Source: Cephalotus follicularis | Taxonomy: Eukaryota; Streptophyta; Magnoliopsida; Oxalidales; Cephalotaceae | Length of the DNA stretch: 64,000 bases | NCBI GenBank assembly: GCA_001972305.1 | Contig: BDDD01000271.1 | Span: 248,001 to 312,000 of the forward strand | Reading direction: 5' to 3' | In this document: piece after piece, positions 1-10,035 of the stretch | How positions within the stretch are numbered: position 1 is the stretch's first letter | Layout of the letters: each line of letters begins with the position of its first letter | The notes under the pieces: generated by a model | Database searches by the model: none | What the model saw: only the letters and a program-made list of their open reading frames with translations | Told to the model about the DNA's origin: nothing | Translations under genes and position numbers: made by a program

Positions 1-43
1 ACTGTTTGATGCTAGGAACGGATAGTAGACTGCCAAGTGAATA

Positions 44-53
44 CAGTCGACTG
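44..53. repeat. CAGTCGACTG palindrome, isolated copy
   Basis: A perfect 10-bp palindrome with a GTCGAC core, the same word as the clusters at 1102, 5501 and 23310. Confidence 0.7.
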
Positions 54-1101
54 GAATGGTACAGAACAGGCATCTGGCATGCGCAGGGACAGTGATGACA
101 AGTGTGCTATTCGTGGCATGCATGAATGATGCGTGTCACCACCTGCCATAACATGCAATGGGAGTGCCTTGCATGCTCTCTATTCTTCCTGCAAGAATTA
201 CAGACCTGCAACCTGCAAAACAAAAGAGAAAAGTGAGGAGAGGTGCATGTGAGAGAGAGAAGGAAAATAGAGGAGGTTGAGTAATGGAGTCTGACGATTC
301 CTAAGTTTCTAAGCTTATATCAGCTGTGAAAGACTGGTTTTGGTGATAGAAAACACTGAAGATAGAGGAGATCTTGCTGAAAAAATCTTTAAACTTACAT
401 AATGGAAGTTGGAGCTTCAAGAGAGTGTTGATCTTGAATCTTCCTGGTAAGTCCTCAATCCGAGCTCACTGCTGATGTGATAATATAACTAGGAGGATGT
501 TAGATATCTTCTGTTAACATGATTAACATTAATAAATTCTGGAAATTGGAATGGAATTGGTAAATGGCTCAAGAAGAGATGAGATTGTTGATAATTCTAA
601 TTGGATTATAGTTGTTGTTAGTTGTCAAGATATATGTAGACTGATTTCCTTACGTACATATATATACATCTTCTATCAACACGTTTAAGATCAATGAATC
701 CGGAATTGAAATATTTTTGACAAAGAGTTCAAAGGAAATTTGTAAAAAGGGTAGTTTGAGGCTTAAGGAACTAATGATGAGCAACTGTTATAGTAGTAAT
801 TGTAATCAGTTAATTCGTTAACTTACTGATTAAGTGACTGAGCCTTCGAGCATGCCTTGTATAGATCATTTCTGCTGAAATTGGAAGGCCAAGTTGGTGA
901 AAGAGCCTTGGAAACTCAAAGAGAGAAATCAATCCAAATTGGTTTTGGGATAGCGTTTATGGTAGGGGTAATGAAATATTTTGGAAGATATATTATGCAT
1001 ATCATGTATGCTTAATTTTCTGTTTGATTGCATGTGTTATTGGGTTAGTATTTGGAAATTAAAATGCATAACCTGCAACTGCCTGCATTTTCTGGGCAAA
1101 G

Positions 1102-1215
1102 CAGTCGACTGTTCTTCATGGCAGTCGACTACTCAATACATCCAGTCGACTGTTAAGAACAAACAGCCGACTACTCAATCAAAACAGCCGAGTGTTCTTG
1201 AGAAAAGCCGACTGT
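1102..1215. repeat. CAGTCGACTG palindrome cluster
   Basis: Perfect copies start at 1102 and 1143. A near-copy starts at 1122, and degenerate CAGCCGACT forms follow to 1215. The cluster sits about 100 bp upstream of a TATA-like box, a position expected for LTR promoter elements. Confidence 0.7.
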
Positions 1216-1619
1216 CCTGGAATAAACTTCTGCTATAGGTCCTGTTTGGACCTCAATTTGAATGTAATCAACCTGGCCTCCATGTGGGATGACTGTGATA
1301 GTCAATCCTGGCCTTATATAATTACATTCCAGACCTTAAACAATGTATATGCCCTTGTGAGAATTTTACAAGGATGACTATGGTACACAATGACCTCATT
1401 GAATGTCTTGAATTGCTATTGTGCTTCACTGTTTGCTGTATATACTACTATCATAATTCGTATATACTGTCTAAGTGTTCTTCAACACTACTATCACTTA
1501 TTTTCAATGATTAAACCAACTAAGTGCTTTAAGTACGAATATGGTTTTAACTAAAGATTTCAAAATGAGAACTTGTTGGCAATGATTTATAACTCCTCTT
1601 ACGTGAGGTACCTACTGTT

Positions 1620-3003
1620 TTGTTCTCCAATCAGGGAACCATTATTTCCTCAACTAGCATGAACAACCAATCTAGACACAATGACGATGTCTCCAAATTT
1701 AAGGTACCATTCTTTAGTGGTGACGATTTTCCATATTGGAAAAGTCGTACGGAAATATACCTTAAGTCTAGAGACTTTAGAAATTGGCTTAGTGTGAAAA
1801 ATGGCCCTCACATCCCTACGAAATTAAATGACAAAAATGAACTCGTTTCCAAATCAAAAGACGAATGGGATAAGGATGACTTTAGGAAATTGACTATAGA
1901 CAATAAAGCCCTTAATATTTTGCTAGAATCTCTAGATAAAACCGAGTACAATCTCGTTAGGAGATGTACTTCCGCACATGAAGTGTGGAAATTACTCATC
2001 CTTACCCATGAGGGTACCGAGCAAGTTAAGAATGCTAAACTCGCTTTGTTAAATAGAGATTATGAATTGTTTAAAATGCAACCGAATGAATCCATCAAGA
2101 ATTTGTATAACCGGTTGCTTGATATTACTAATGGTTTACTTGGTCTTGGCAAGGTTTTTGGAAAGGATGAACTTGTCAGGAAATTGCTAGGGCGTCTCAA
2201 TGACGAGTGGGAACCCAAGGTGACGGCAATTGAAGAATCAAAGGACCTAAAGACCATGGAGAATGAAGAACTTCTTGGCTCCCTCATGACTCATGTGGTA
2301 AAATTGAACAAGAAATCCGCCAACCTTTTGGAGACAAAGCCGCAAGAGGAAAGAAGGAAGGACATAGCCCTCAAGAGCACTCACAAGGAAGAAGTATCAA
2401 GTGAGGAGGAGCTAGAAGAAGAAGATTATGTTCTCTTTGCGAAACGGTTCACAAAATTCGCAAAGATGAACAAAGCAAGAAGATTTCAAAAGAAGAACTT
2501 CAACAAGGGAGAGGGAAGCAAGATGGATCCTCCCACGTGCTTTGAATAAACCGGGACACATCAAAGTTGATTGTCCTCAATTGAAGAAGAAGAAACTATT
2601 CAAGAAGAAAGCCCTCAAGGCTTGGCACTTAAGTGATGATGACTCTTCCGATGATGAAGTCACCGAACAAATGGCCAACCTTTGCTTCATGGCATTGAGC
2701 GACACCGAGGATAGCGACAATGAGGTAGATGATTCTTATACCTTTGGTGAATTACAATTTGCTTTTGATGAATTACTAGTAGAGTTTAAAAAGAAATGCT
2801 CACAATGTTCTTCACTTAAGAAAAATTTGGATAGCATTGAAAATGAGAAGGACTTGCTAGTAATTGAAAATGTGAAATTAAAAAGTGAACTTAGTCTCTT
2901 GAAAAATGACATAGCTAAACCTACTTCATCTAATGACATTGCCTTAGAAAAGGAAGTAGAATCACTAAAAGAAACAATGGGTACCAAGGTCAAAATCCTT
3001 TGA
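1620..3003 (+). pseudogene. Sirevirus gag, frameshifted
   Basis: Gag is the structural protein that forms the cytoplasmic virus-like particle and binds element RNA. The first 309 codons (to 2549) contain a copia gag core, including the YWKSRTEIYLKS and EVWKLLILTHEGT stretches, and an acidic/basic tail. The CCHC zinc knuckle is broken: CFE is followed by a stop at 2547-2549. The rest of the knuckle (NKPGHIKVDCP) continues in another frame from 2542. This is consistent with loss of about 5 nt that also removed the second cysteine. The second part (to 3003) ends in an acidic, coiled-coil-like region. The upstream start could be elsewhere because the leader is disturbed. Confidence 0.8.
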
Positions 3004-3014
3004 CGTTTTTGTAG

Positions 3015-4240
3015 GTGGAACAATGCTTGCGGGCAAACCACAACGAGGAACAACCGTGGTACGTGGATAGCGGGTGCTCGAAGCACATGACGGGTGACAA
3101 AAGCCTCTTCATTGATCTTAAGGAAGTTGATGGAGGAAAGGTCACCTTTGGAGATAACAACAAGGCCAAAATTGTTGGTATTGGCTCAATAAGTAACAAA
3201 TTCACTACTTTAATTGAAAATGTTTCCTATGTTGTAGGCCTTAAGCACAATTTACTTAGTGTTAGCCAATTGTGTGACAAAGGATATAAGATTAATTTTG
3301 AATCCTCTTGTTCTCACATAATTGACATTAGCACCAATGATGTGAAGTTTGTTGGTCATAGGTAAGGAAATGTGTATGTTGTTTATCTAAAAGAAATGTT
3401 TTCAAAAGATGTTTGTTTTAATGCTAATACAAATGACAAATGGCTTTAGCATAGAAGGTTAGGCCATGCTAGCATGGATGTTCTTGCCAAACTTTCAAGA
3501 AAAGATTTAGTAATTGGTTTGCCAAAAATGAAATTTGAAAATGATAAATTATGTGATGCTTGTGCACAAGGCAAACAAACAAGAACATCTTTTAAAGCTA
3601 AAAATGTTGTTTCTACTACTCGTATTTTACAATTATTGCACATTGATTTGTTTGGACCAACAAGAACTTTAAGCCTTGGTGGTAAAAAATATGGCCTAGT
3701 TATTGTAGATGACTATTCTAGGTTTACTTGGGTTATTTTCTTAGCTTTAAAGAGTGATGCCTTAGATTCCTTTGTTAAATTTGGTAGACGAATTCAAAAT
3801 GAAAAGAGTTTATCTATTGTTAGCATACGTAGTGATCACGGCAAAGAATTTGAAAATCTTGGTTTTGAAAACTTTTGTGATGAACTAGGCATTCACCATA
3901 ACTTCTCGGCTCCTAGAACTCCTCAACAAAATGGTGTTGTTGAGAAGAGGAATAGAACCCTAGAAGAAATGGGGAGAACCATGTTGTGTGAAAATAATTT
4001 GCCAAAATATTTTTGGGCGGAAGCCATGAACACTACATGCTATATAATAAATAGAGTCATGATTTGATCTATTTTAAATAAAACCCCATATGAACTCTTT
4101 AACGATAGAAAACCAAGTGTTAGTCACTTGAGACCTTTTGCAAAGTTTTCATATTAAACAATGGGAAAGACAATCTTGGAAAATTTGATGCCAAAAGTGA
4201 TGAAGGAATATTTCTAGGCTACTCTTTAAATTCTAAGGCA
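3015..4240 (+). pseudogene. Sirevirus protease and integrase
   Basis: The protease segment (3015-3365) carries the aspartic-protease motif WYVDSGCSKHMTGD, with D-S-G as active site. Integrase follows: the HRRLGH...CDACAQGK zinc-binding motif at about 3450-3570, then catalytic D (HIDLFGP), D (IRSDHGKEF) and E (NGVVEKRNR) of the DDE core, up to 4067. Stops occur at 3363-3365, at a TAG between DKWL and HRRLGH (about 3447), and at 4065-4067. After 4067 recognisable but frameshifted sequence runs to about 4240. Integrase would insert the cDNA into chromosomes. All three catalytic acidic residues are present, but the chain is interrupted. Confidence 0.8.
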
Positions 4241-4246
4241 TATAGA

Positions 4247-5287
4247 GTGTTTAATAAAAGGACTTTGATTATTGAAGAGTCTATTCATATATCATTTGAA
4301 GAGTCTAATAGTGCTCCGAGAAAGGGAGATGTTGTTGATGATGTAGTTATATTGGAGCAAATGGAAATCTTGGACATCAACAAAGAAGATGGTGAAGTTG
4401 ACAAAGTTGAAGAAGAAGGAGGACATGAAGAAGAAATTCAACAAATTCAAGTCACCAAGGAGCCTATTGCAAGAAGAGAAAGAGAGTACGTAAAAGACAA
4501 CGAGGTAATCGATAATCCTACCGAGGGGGTAAGAACTCGTTCCGCTCTTAGGGAGTATTGTGATAATGTAGCTTTTATTTCCAATATCGAACCCAAAAAT
4601 ATTTTTGATGCTTTAAATGATGATTGTTGGATTGTGGCTATGCAAGAGGAACTAAACCAATTTGACAAAAGTAATGTTTGGTCATTAGTTCCTAGGCCTA
4701 AAAATCAATCCATCATCGGAACTAAATGGATTTTTAGAAATAAAATGGATGAAAATGGGTTGGTTATAAGAAATAAAGCTAGATTGGTTGCACAAGGTTA
4801 TAGTCAAGAAGAAGGCATTGACTATGATGAAACATTTGCTCCCGCAGCTAGACTAGAAGCTATTAGATTGTTAATGGCCTTTGCTTGTTTTAAAGGTTTT
4901 AAATTGCATCAAATGGATGTCAAAAGTGCATTTTTAAATGGCATTATAAATGAGGAAGTTTATGTTAAACAACCTCCGGGAAGTTGTTGTGCACAAGTCT
5001 TGTGGCTAAAGCAACAACTTTGTGACTTCGGCATTAGCATTAGCAATGTATGCATAAAATGGGATAAAACTAGTGCCATCAACTTGAGTAGAAATCCTGT
5101 TCAACACTCTAAGTCTAAGCATATTGAAATTAGACATCATTTTCTTAGAGACCATGTTGAAAAGGGTGATATTTTCCTTGAATATATTGACACCTTGAAT
5201 CAAGTTGCAGATATTTTCACAAAGCCGCTGGACAATGAAAGATTCTGCACATTGCGAAGGGAGCTAGGTATGCAAAATCCCTCCTAA
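4247..5287 (+). pseudogene. Sirevirus RT/RNase H with the RT core deleted
   Basis: The first part is the copia RT N-terminus ([65 protein letters not shown]). At about 4980 the reading frame jumps directly into the RNase H C-terminal segment ([34 protein letters not shown]) without losing frame. The missing segment includes the LYGLKQ region, the catalytic YVDD box and the first RNase H acidic residues, roughly 250-300 codons judged from the family. The protein therefore cannot polymerise DNA. The acidic stretch at 4320-4480 is the linker between integrase and RT. Confidence 0.85.
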
Positions 5288-5692
5288 CTCTCAATATATG
5301 TGCAATTGTGATGCTTTGTTTATTTTTGATTGAATTGGCTTGAAAAATGTTTTTCAAAGATCATCATGCATTAAACATTGAGTTTTTAACTCAATGACAT
5401 AAATTAGCTCATGTACCTAGGTTGCTATTAGTCCATAATAGTTAACCAAAGGTTTGCAAATCAAATTGGATTGGCATTTTCTGCATTTCCAAATTCTGCA
5501 GAAAACAGCCGACTGGACAATTTGTCCAGTCGACTACCTGTCATCCAGTCGACTGGCATTAATGGCCCAGTCGACTGGAAGTGCGGGAATCAGGGTTTTA
5601 AAACCTGAATTCCCATCTGCTCTTTCTCTTTCTCTCAAATTAAAAATGCCCAAAACCCTAAACTCTCTCAATTCGAACCTGCATTCAACCTC
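5288..5692 (+). repeat. Sirevirus pol-to-ORF3 spacer with palindrome cluster
   Basis: This spacer is noncoding. Bases 5501-5578 hold four CAGTCGACTG-type palindromes (perfect at 5546 and 5568, near-copies at 5506 and 5527). This is the same motif as at 1102-1215, but here it sits just upstream of the env-position ORF, where an internal promoter or splice acceptor for a subgenomic RNA could lie. That role is inferred from position only. Confidence 0.6.
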
Positions 5693-6820
5693 ATGGCACC
5701 AAAGAGACAAAAGATCATGGCTTCTAGGCAACCAAGTGCTTCACAAGCGACTTTTGACTACGACAACAACCTCTTTCTCTCCAAAGAGAAAGAAATTCGG
5801 TATAATTCCGTTTTTAGCTTTGTGAAGTTACATTTTGAAAAATGGTTAACTAGAGATGTTTTAGTTAGTAATCTAGCTATTGTCATGACTTGGTTAGAAG
5901 GAATGGGTTGGTTTGACAATCTTTGCTCATCACATGTCATTTACCCTAGATTAATCAAATTGTTTTATGCCAATCTTGATAGCTCAACCTCTTGCATTGC
6001 TAATTCTTTTGTCCTAGGCAATCCCATATCCATAACTCCTGAATTGATTGCTGAAACCCTAGGAATTCCCAATTCTGGAATAACACATTTTAATGATGTT
6101 GGAAAAGTGGAGGCCTTAGGGATTTGCTTGGAACAACCCAATGTTAACCCAATTATGAATGTGACTAGTAGCCATCTACCTATTGCCACTAGGATCATTC
6201 TCTTGCTTGTTACAAACACTTTCCTACCTAGAGAAAGCTCGCACACTCTCCCTTCGGAGTGAGACCTTAAATTCGTAGCTTGTGTCAAGAATGGAACTCT
6301 AATAAACCTTCCCTACCTAATAGTCAACCACTTGTTATCTAGACCCAATCATACTCCTTATCCTATGCTTTTGAGTCGGATTTTCAAATCTCTAAACCTA
6401 AACATTCCTGATGATGAGCAGTACGTCAAACCATCTCATAAGCAGTTGGTGGATAAGGTTGGGCTTAGACTTTGTAATATTCGATTTGAGGATGGAGTGT
6501 GGGTTAAATTACAAGGTGGAGGAAGAGAGCAAATGAGAGAATAAGCTAATGTTAGAGCTGAAGATGATGAGGATGACGATGAGGATGATGGTCAGCAGTT
6601 TGAGATGCGACCAAGTGTTGGCACGAGCAGCAGCGGTAGCAGGCCTACCCTGGAGTCACTTCAGGATAGGATGGATATTGCTCAAGCCGATATTGAGTAC
6701 CTCAAAGGGAAAATGAATCAGTTTTGTGAGGGTCAAGCCACTATCATTCAGGGACAAGCCAATCTCATACAAATGTTCCATAATGCATTTCCTCAACACC
6801 CTCCTCCCGATTCCTCTTGA
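5693..6820 (+). pseudogene. Env-position ORF (plant transposon protein type), two stops
   Basis: One reading frame of about 375 codons runs from an ATG at 5693 to a TGA near 6820, broken by in-frame TGA (6260-6262) and TAA (6542-6544). Residues 30-190 resemble the putative plant transposon protein region found downstream of pol in Sirevirus and Athila elements (SVFSFVKLHFEKW, HVIYPRLIKLFYANL, LIAETLGIPNSG). An acidic D/E run at 6560-6595 and a C-terminal coiled-coil candidate (LESLQDRMDIAQADIEYLKGKM) follow. No signal peptide and no convincing membrane segment are seen, so envelope is only a positional label. Function is unknown. Confidence 0.7.
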
Positions 6821-7125
6821 GCTACATTAGTTGTATTCTCATGTTTTCTTTGTATTGCTGAACTTTGAATTTGTATTTTTTGATGACTTATGTAAAAGAC
6901 AATGTGTGGTAATGTACTTGATGTTATTAAGTGTTTAATGACAATGTGTTTCAATATCTATTGTCTTATGTTGAATGAATGTGATTTATATAATTGTGTA
7001 CTTCATTGCTTCTCTACTTAATTTAATATGTATGCATATGTTGAGGGGGAGCTCTTCAATCCGTGCTATGGTTGAGGGCGAGCTTCCATGCTTCTTTTTG
7101 TTGTTTGACAAAAAGGGGGAGAAAT
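6821..7125 (+). other. Sirevirus 3' region with duplicated polypurine tracts
   Basis: This is an AT-rich noncoding tail. A GAGGGGGAG tract occurs at about 7044-7052 and a stronger AAAAAGGGGGAGAAA tract at 7110-7124. The Tekay chromovirus is inserted immediately after the second tract. Several polypurine tracts before the 3' LTR are characteristic of Sireviruses. Confidence 0.7.
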
Positions 7126-7296
7126 TGTAATGCCCGGTATTTTTCCTGAATGTAATATTTCGATTTGTGATGTAATCTTAAACTTGAATTAATGAGAATG
7201 TTGAAGTTTCAAACTCAAAAGAGGTCTCTAAACCCTAAATATTGATTAAGGAAGGAAATGTGTATGTCAAATCTTAAAACGGCGTTGTTTTGGGGT

Positions 7297-7457
7297 AAAG
7301 ACATCGACGTCTTTGGAAAGACATCGACGCCTATGGGAACCGAGGTACACGTAAATGCAGGGGCATGCACGTCGACATTGAGAGAAGGCATCGACGCCTT
7401 CTTACAAAAAAGGGAAAAGACATTGACGTCTAAGGAAAGACGTCGACGCCTTTGTAA
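7297..7457. repeat. GACATCGACGTC palindrome cluster I (left Tekay LTR)
   Basis: About six copies of a GACATCGACGYCT-type word, the best at 7297-7314 (AAAGACATCGACGTCTTT, nearly self-complementary). The first two are 20 bp apart. The same cluster recurs at 16114-16275 in the right LTR. Confidence 0.8.
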
Positions 7458-8203
7458 AGAACGTCTGTCACGTTTTTCACTGACAGAGTAACATGCAATG
7501 GGATCTTTAGGGGCCTTACCAGACGCCTTTACAAGTGCATTGTGACGAGTGGATCATGATGGTGTGTTGCCTGGCATGCTCCAAACATGCCCCTCACATG
7601 GAACATGCAAAGGAATATACCATCCTCACATGCAACCTGCAAAAGAAAGAAGGAAAGAAAACAAAAAGAAAAGTTCAGAATCTGGAAAGAGGGAGAGAGC
7701 ACGAGAGTGCCCATTAAATGTAAGGAGAAGGATGTTGGGGGGAAGCCACCTGCATAGGAACGACCCTCCCCACTTCTCTCTCTCGTTTTAAAACACCAAA
7801 GGAAAGAGAGGAAGGAAAACAGTGAGTGTGAGAGCCACCATTGTTGAGTTTGCTTGGAGCTAGAGATTGGAGCTCGTGGGTAGCAGTTGCTGAGGGAACC
7901 TTGGAGCTGCTGGTGGCCAGAACTTGGGAACTCAAAGAGGTGGACCTTCCAGTTCCTAACTTGGAACAATAAGGTAGGAGAAAGTGATAGATTTATACAT
8001 GCATTTTGGGTTTTAAGTTAATGAATAACATGATGAATTGCATGTTAATGGTTGAATTATGATTTTGCACTTGTTGTGGTGTTACTGTGATACACGGAGT
8101 TAATCATGCATGTACGATTACATGAATAGGTGAATTTGTTGTGTAAAGGATGGATTTGATAATGGCTTGGTGTGTTAAAACTGTGGAACAGACGTTCTGG
8201 GTG

Positions 8204-8636
8204 GTAAAGACATCGACGTCTATGTGAAGACGTCGATGCCTTCGTGTGAAAACGTGAAAGACATCGATACTTTTGTAAAGACATCGACACCTTTTCTAGG
8301 TAATTGTAGAACTGTAATGTTCATTTCAGATGGCCATTTAGCCACTTGGAATCACCTATTGGTTTCGACTTGATGTTCTAGTTAAATTCCTGTTAACCAG
8401 TAGCATGCCTTACACGTTGAGAGAGCGAGATTCGTTTACGTGAAGGATTAAAAGGCCGGATTCTACCCTCCAGAATCAAGACTCACGAACTGATACTCTC
8501 TAGTATCATAAAGACATCGACGTCTTTGTAAAAACATCGACGTCTTTGGTCCAAGAACGCTTGGGAATATTTGTACATGGGACCGACGCCTTAGTGTAAA
8601 GACGTCAACGCCTTAAGGATAGACATCGACGCCTTT
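8204..8636. repeat. GACATCGACGTC palindrome clusters II and III (left Tekay LTR)
   Basis: About four copies lie at 8204-8297 and about five at 8511-8636, all variants of GAC(A/G)TCGA(C/T)G(T/C)CT. They are downstream of the likely transcription start and so may be in transcribed LTR RNA. Counterparts lie at 17022-17115 and 17327-17455. Confidence 0.75.
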
Positions 8637-9130
8637 TCCCCTGATCAGTAGAATTTCACTCGAACTGGACCCGCTAGACCCGAAACGACTCTAGGAATGA
8701 ACCTAGACGTATTTTGAACATATGTTGCATTTTTACTGTGATTTACATTATGGTTGCTTCCTAAAAATGTTAACCATTTTGAAAAGCTTGCATGATTATT
8801 ATGATCGTTTGTGTACGAAAATGTATATTTGTCAACGTATGATTTTATATATTTTCGAGCTAGCTGGGAAAGTATTTTCCAAAGACGGAGAAATATTTTA
8901 AAGGACTGGTTATAAAATCAAGTGTATTGTGCGAAAATGTGTATTTGTCAACATATGAATGTATATATTTCGAAATGATTGGGGAAGTATTTCCAACGAC
9001 GGAGAAATGTATTGTTTTAAGTTTTATAACTTATCACAACTTGTGAACGGAATAATATATTTTAAACAAATATATTTGATCAAGTAATTATATTTTATTG
9101 CTTGACTTGTACTGTGCAATGCTTGTGCCT

Positions 9131-9225
9131 GTTGATTATTAGCCGACGTGCTAATAACTTGTTGATTATTAGCCACCGTGCTAATAACTTGTTGATTACT
9201 TAGCCACTAAGCTAGTAACTTGCTG
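9131..9225. repeat. 30-bp tandem repeat in Tekay LTR (left)
   Basis: Three copies of a 30-bp unit (GTTGATTATTAGCC(A/G)(A/C)CGTGCTAATAACTT) start at 9131, 9161 and 9191, the last degenerate. The inverted TTATTAGC/GCTAATAA arms in each unit could form short hairpins. Confidence 0.75.
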
Positions 9226-9236
9226 TTGGTTTAGCT

Positions 9237-10035
9237 TGGAGAAGATTTTTGCAATGATGGACTGTACCGATACTCAGAAATTGAAATTTGCCGTGTACCG
9301 TCTATGGGGATAGGCCACTCACTGGTGGGAGATGGTCAAAGCAAAGTGGGAGTCAGTGGGACTTGATGCTACATGGGAGAGATTCCAGACAGAGTTCCTC
9401 GATTCCCATGTACCTCGGATGGAGCAAGAACAGAGAGAGACATAGCTTCTTGAGTTACGGCAAGGAGAGATGACTATGGCCGAGTACCAAGCCAGGTTTA
9501 TGGAGCTATCCAGACATTCACCATATCTAGCAGCTGATGATGTGAAAAAGATACATAGATTTTTGAAGGGTTTGCGACCGGACCATCGGTCGAGGATTAG
9601 GGCTATGGAGCTGGGTACTTTTTCAGAGGTCGCTCAAAAGGCGAGGTTGCTGGAGAGAATATCCAGTGAGGACCGAGCAGAGAGGGTCCGGGCACAACAA
9701 ATTAAACAGAACCTGACAAGACCAGCTTCTTCGAAATGGCAAAGCAGTGGTTCTCTGGCTAAATCATTGAAGAACAGATTTTGGCAGACTGCCACACTGA
9801 GGACTCCTAGTCAGGGGAGTAATGCGGGAACCGGAGTTTGTTATCACTGTGGTCGGAAGGGCCACTTGCAGAAGGATTGTTGGAGGATGAACGGGCTATG
9901 TTTGAGGTGTGGGGCATCTGGCCATTCAATGAAAGATTGCCCGAAGAGTCAGGCTACATCACCTACCGGACCAGCTAGCAGCAACGGGGCGTTCACAGCG
10001 AAGGGACACCGGCAAGGGCATTGCGAAAGGTAGAG
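9237..10035 (+). pseudogene. Tekay gag, 5'-deleted and frameshifted
   Basis: The coding sequence begins abruptly in mid-gag (LEKIFAMMDCTDTQKL) directly after the truncated LTR, and frames shift near 9310 and 9430. From 9470 a clean frame carries the retrotransposon gag core (MTMAEYQARFMELSRHSPYL, FLKGLRPDHRSRIRAM). It is followed by two CCHC zinc knuckles, CYHCGRKGHLQKDC and [14 protein letters not shown]. The frame closes at 10033 just before the protease. The N-terminal matrix-like part and the start codon are absent, so no normal particle protein could be made. Confidence 0.8.

Larger units (their letters stand above)
1..1619 (+). repeat. LTR-like noncoding region upstream of the Sirevirus gag
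   Basis: No protein-coding gene is visible. Bases 130-260 (ACATGCAATGGGA, then a purine-rich GAGAGAGA stretch) resemble the middle of the Tekay LTR around 7490-7700. A palindrome cluster lies at 1102-1215, and a TATATAA-like box at about 1314-1322 is followed by 300 bp of leader-like sequence running to gag. No TGGTATCAGAG primer site is found before the gag start, so the normal LTR/PBS junction is missing or unrecognisable. The region is best read as LTR or leader remnants of one or two elements. It does not obviously match the 19070-19705 LTR at the other end of the Sirevirus. Confidence 0.45.
7126..9236 (+). repeat. Tekay left (5') LTR, 3'-truncated
   Basis: It matches 15943-17980 closely along its whole length. 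The match stops after TTGGTTTAGC at about 9236, where the right LTR continues for another 740 bp. Sequence then changes directly to mid-gag, so one deletion removed the LTR 3' end, the primer binding site and the gag N-terminus. It contains three palindrome clusters (7297-7457, 8204-8297, 8511-8636), a CT/GA-rich promoter-proximal zone (7640-7820) and a short tandem repeat at 9131-9225. Reading frames within it follow LTR repeats and are not genes. Confidence 0.88.

Noticed and set aside
5693..6820. True retroviral envelope protein
   Set aside because: No signal peptide, transmembrane segment or furin-type site is visible; env is only its position.
7297..7457. CRISPR-like array of short repeats
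   Set aside because: Repeats are short, palindromic, irregularly spaced and found in both LTRs of a plant retrotransposon; no cas genes.
7529..7969. 146-codon minus-strand ORF in the Tekay LTR (and its copy at 16346-16786)
   Set aside because: It lies wholly in the LTR, has low-complexity Ser/Phe content from CT-rich promoter sequence, and its counterpart varies without codon bias. It is a chance frame.
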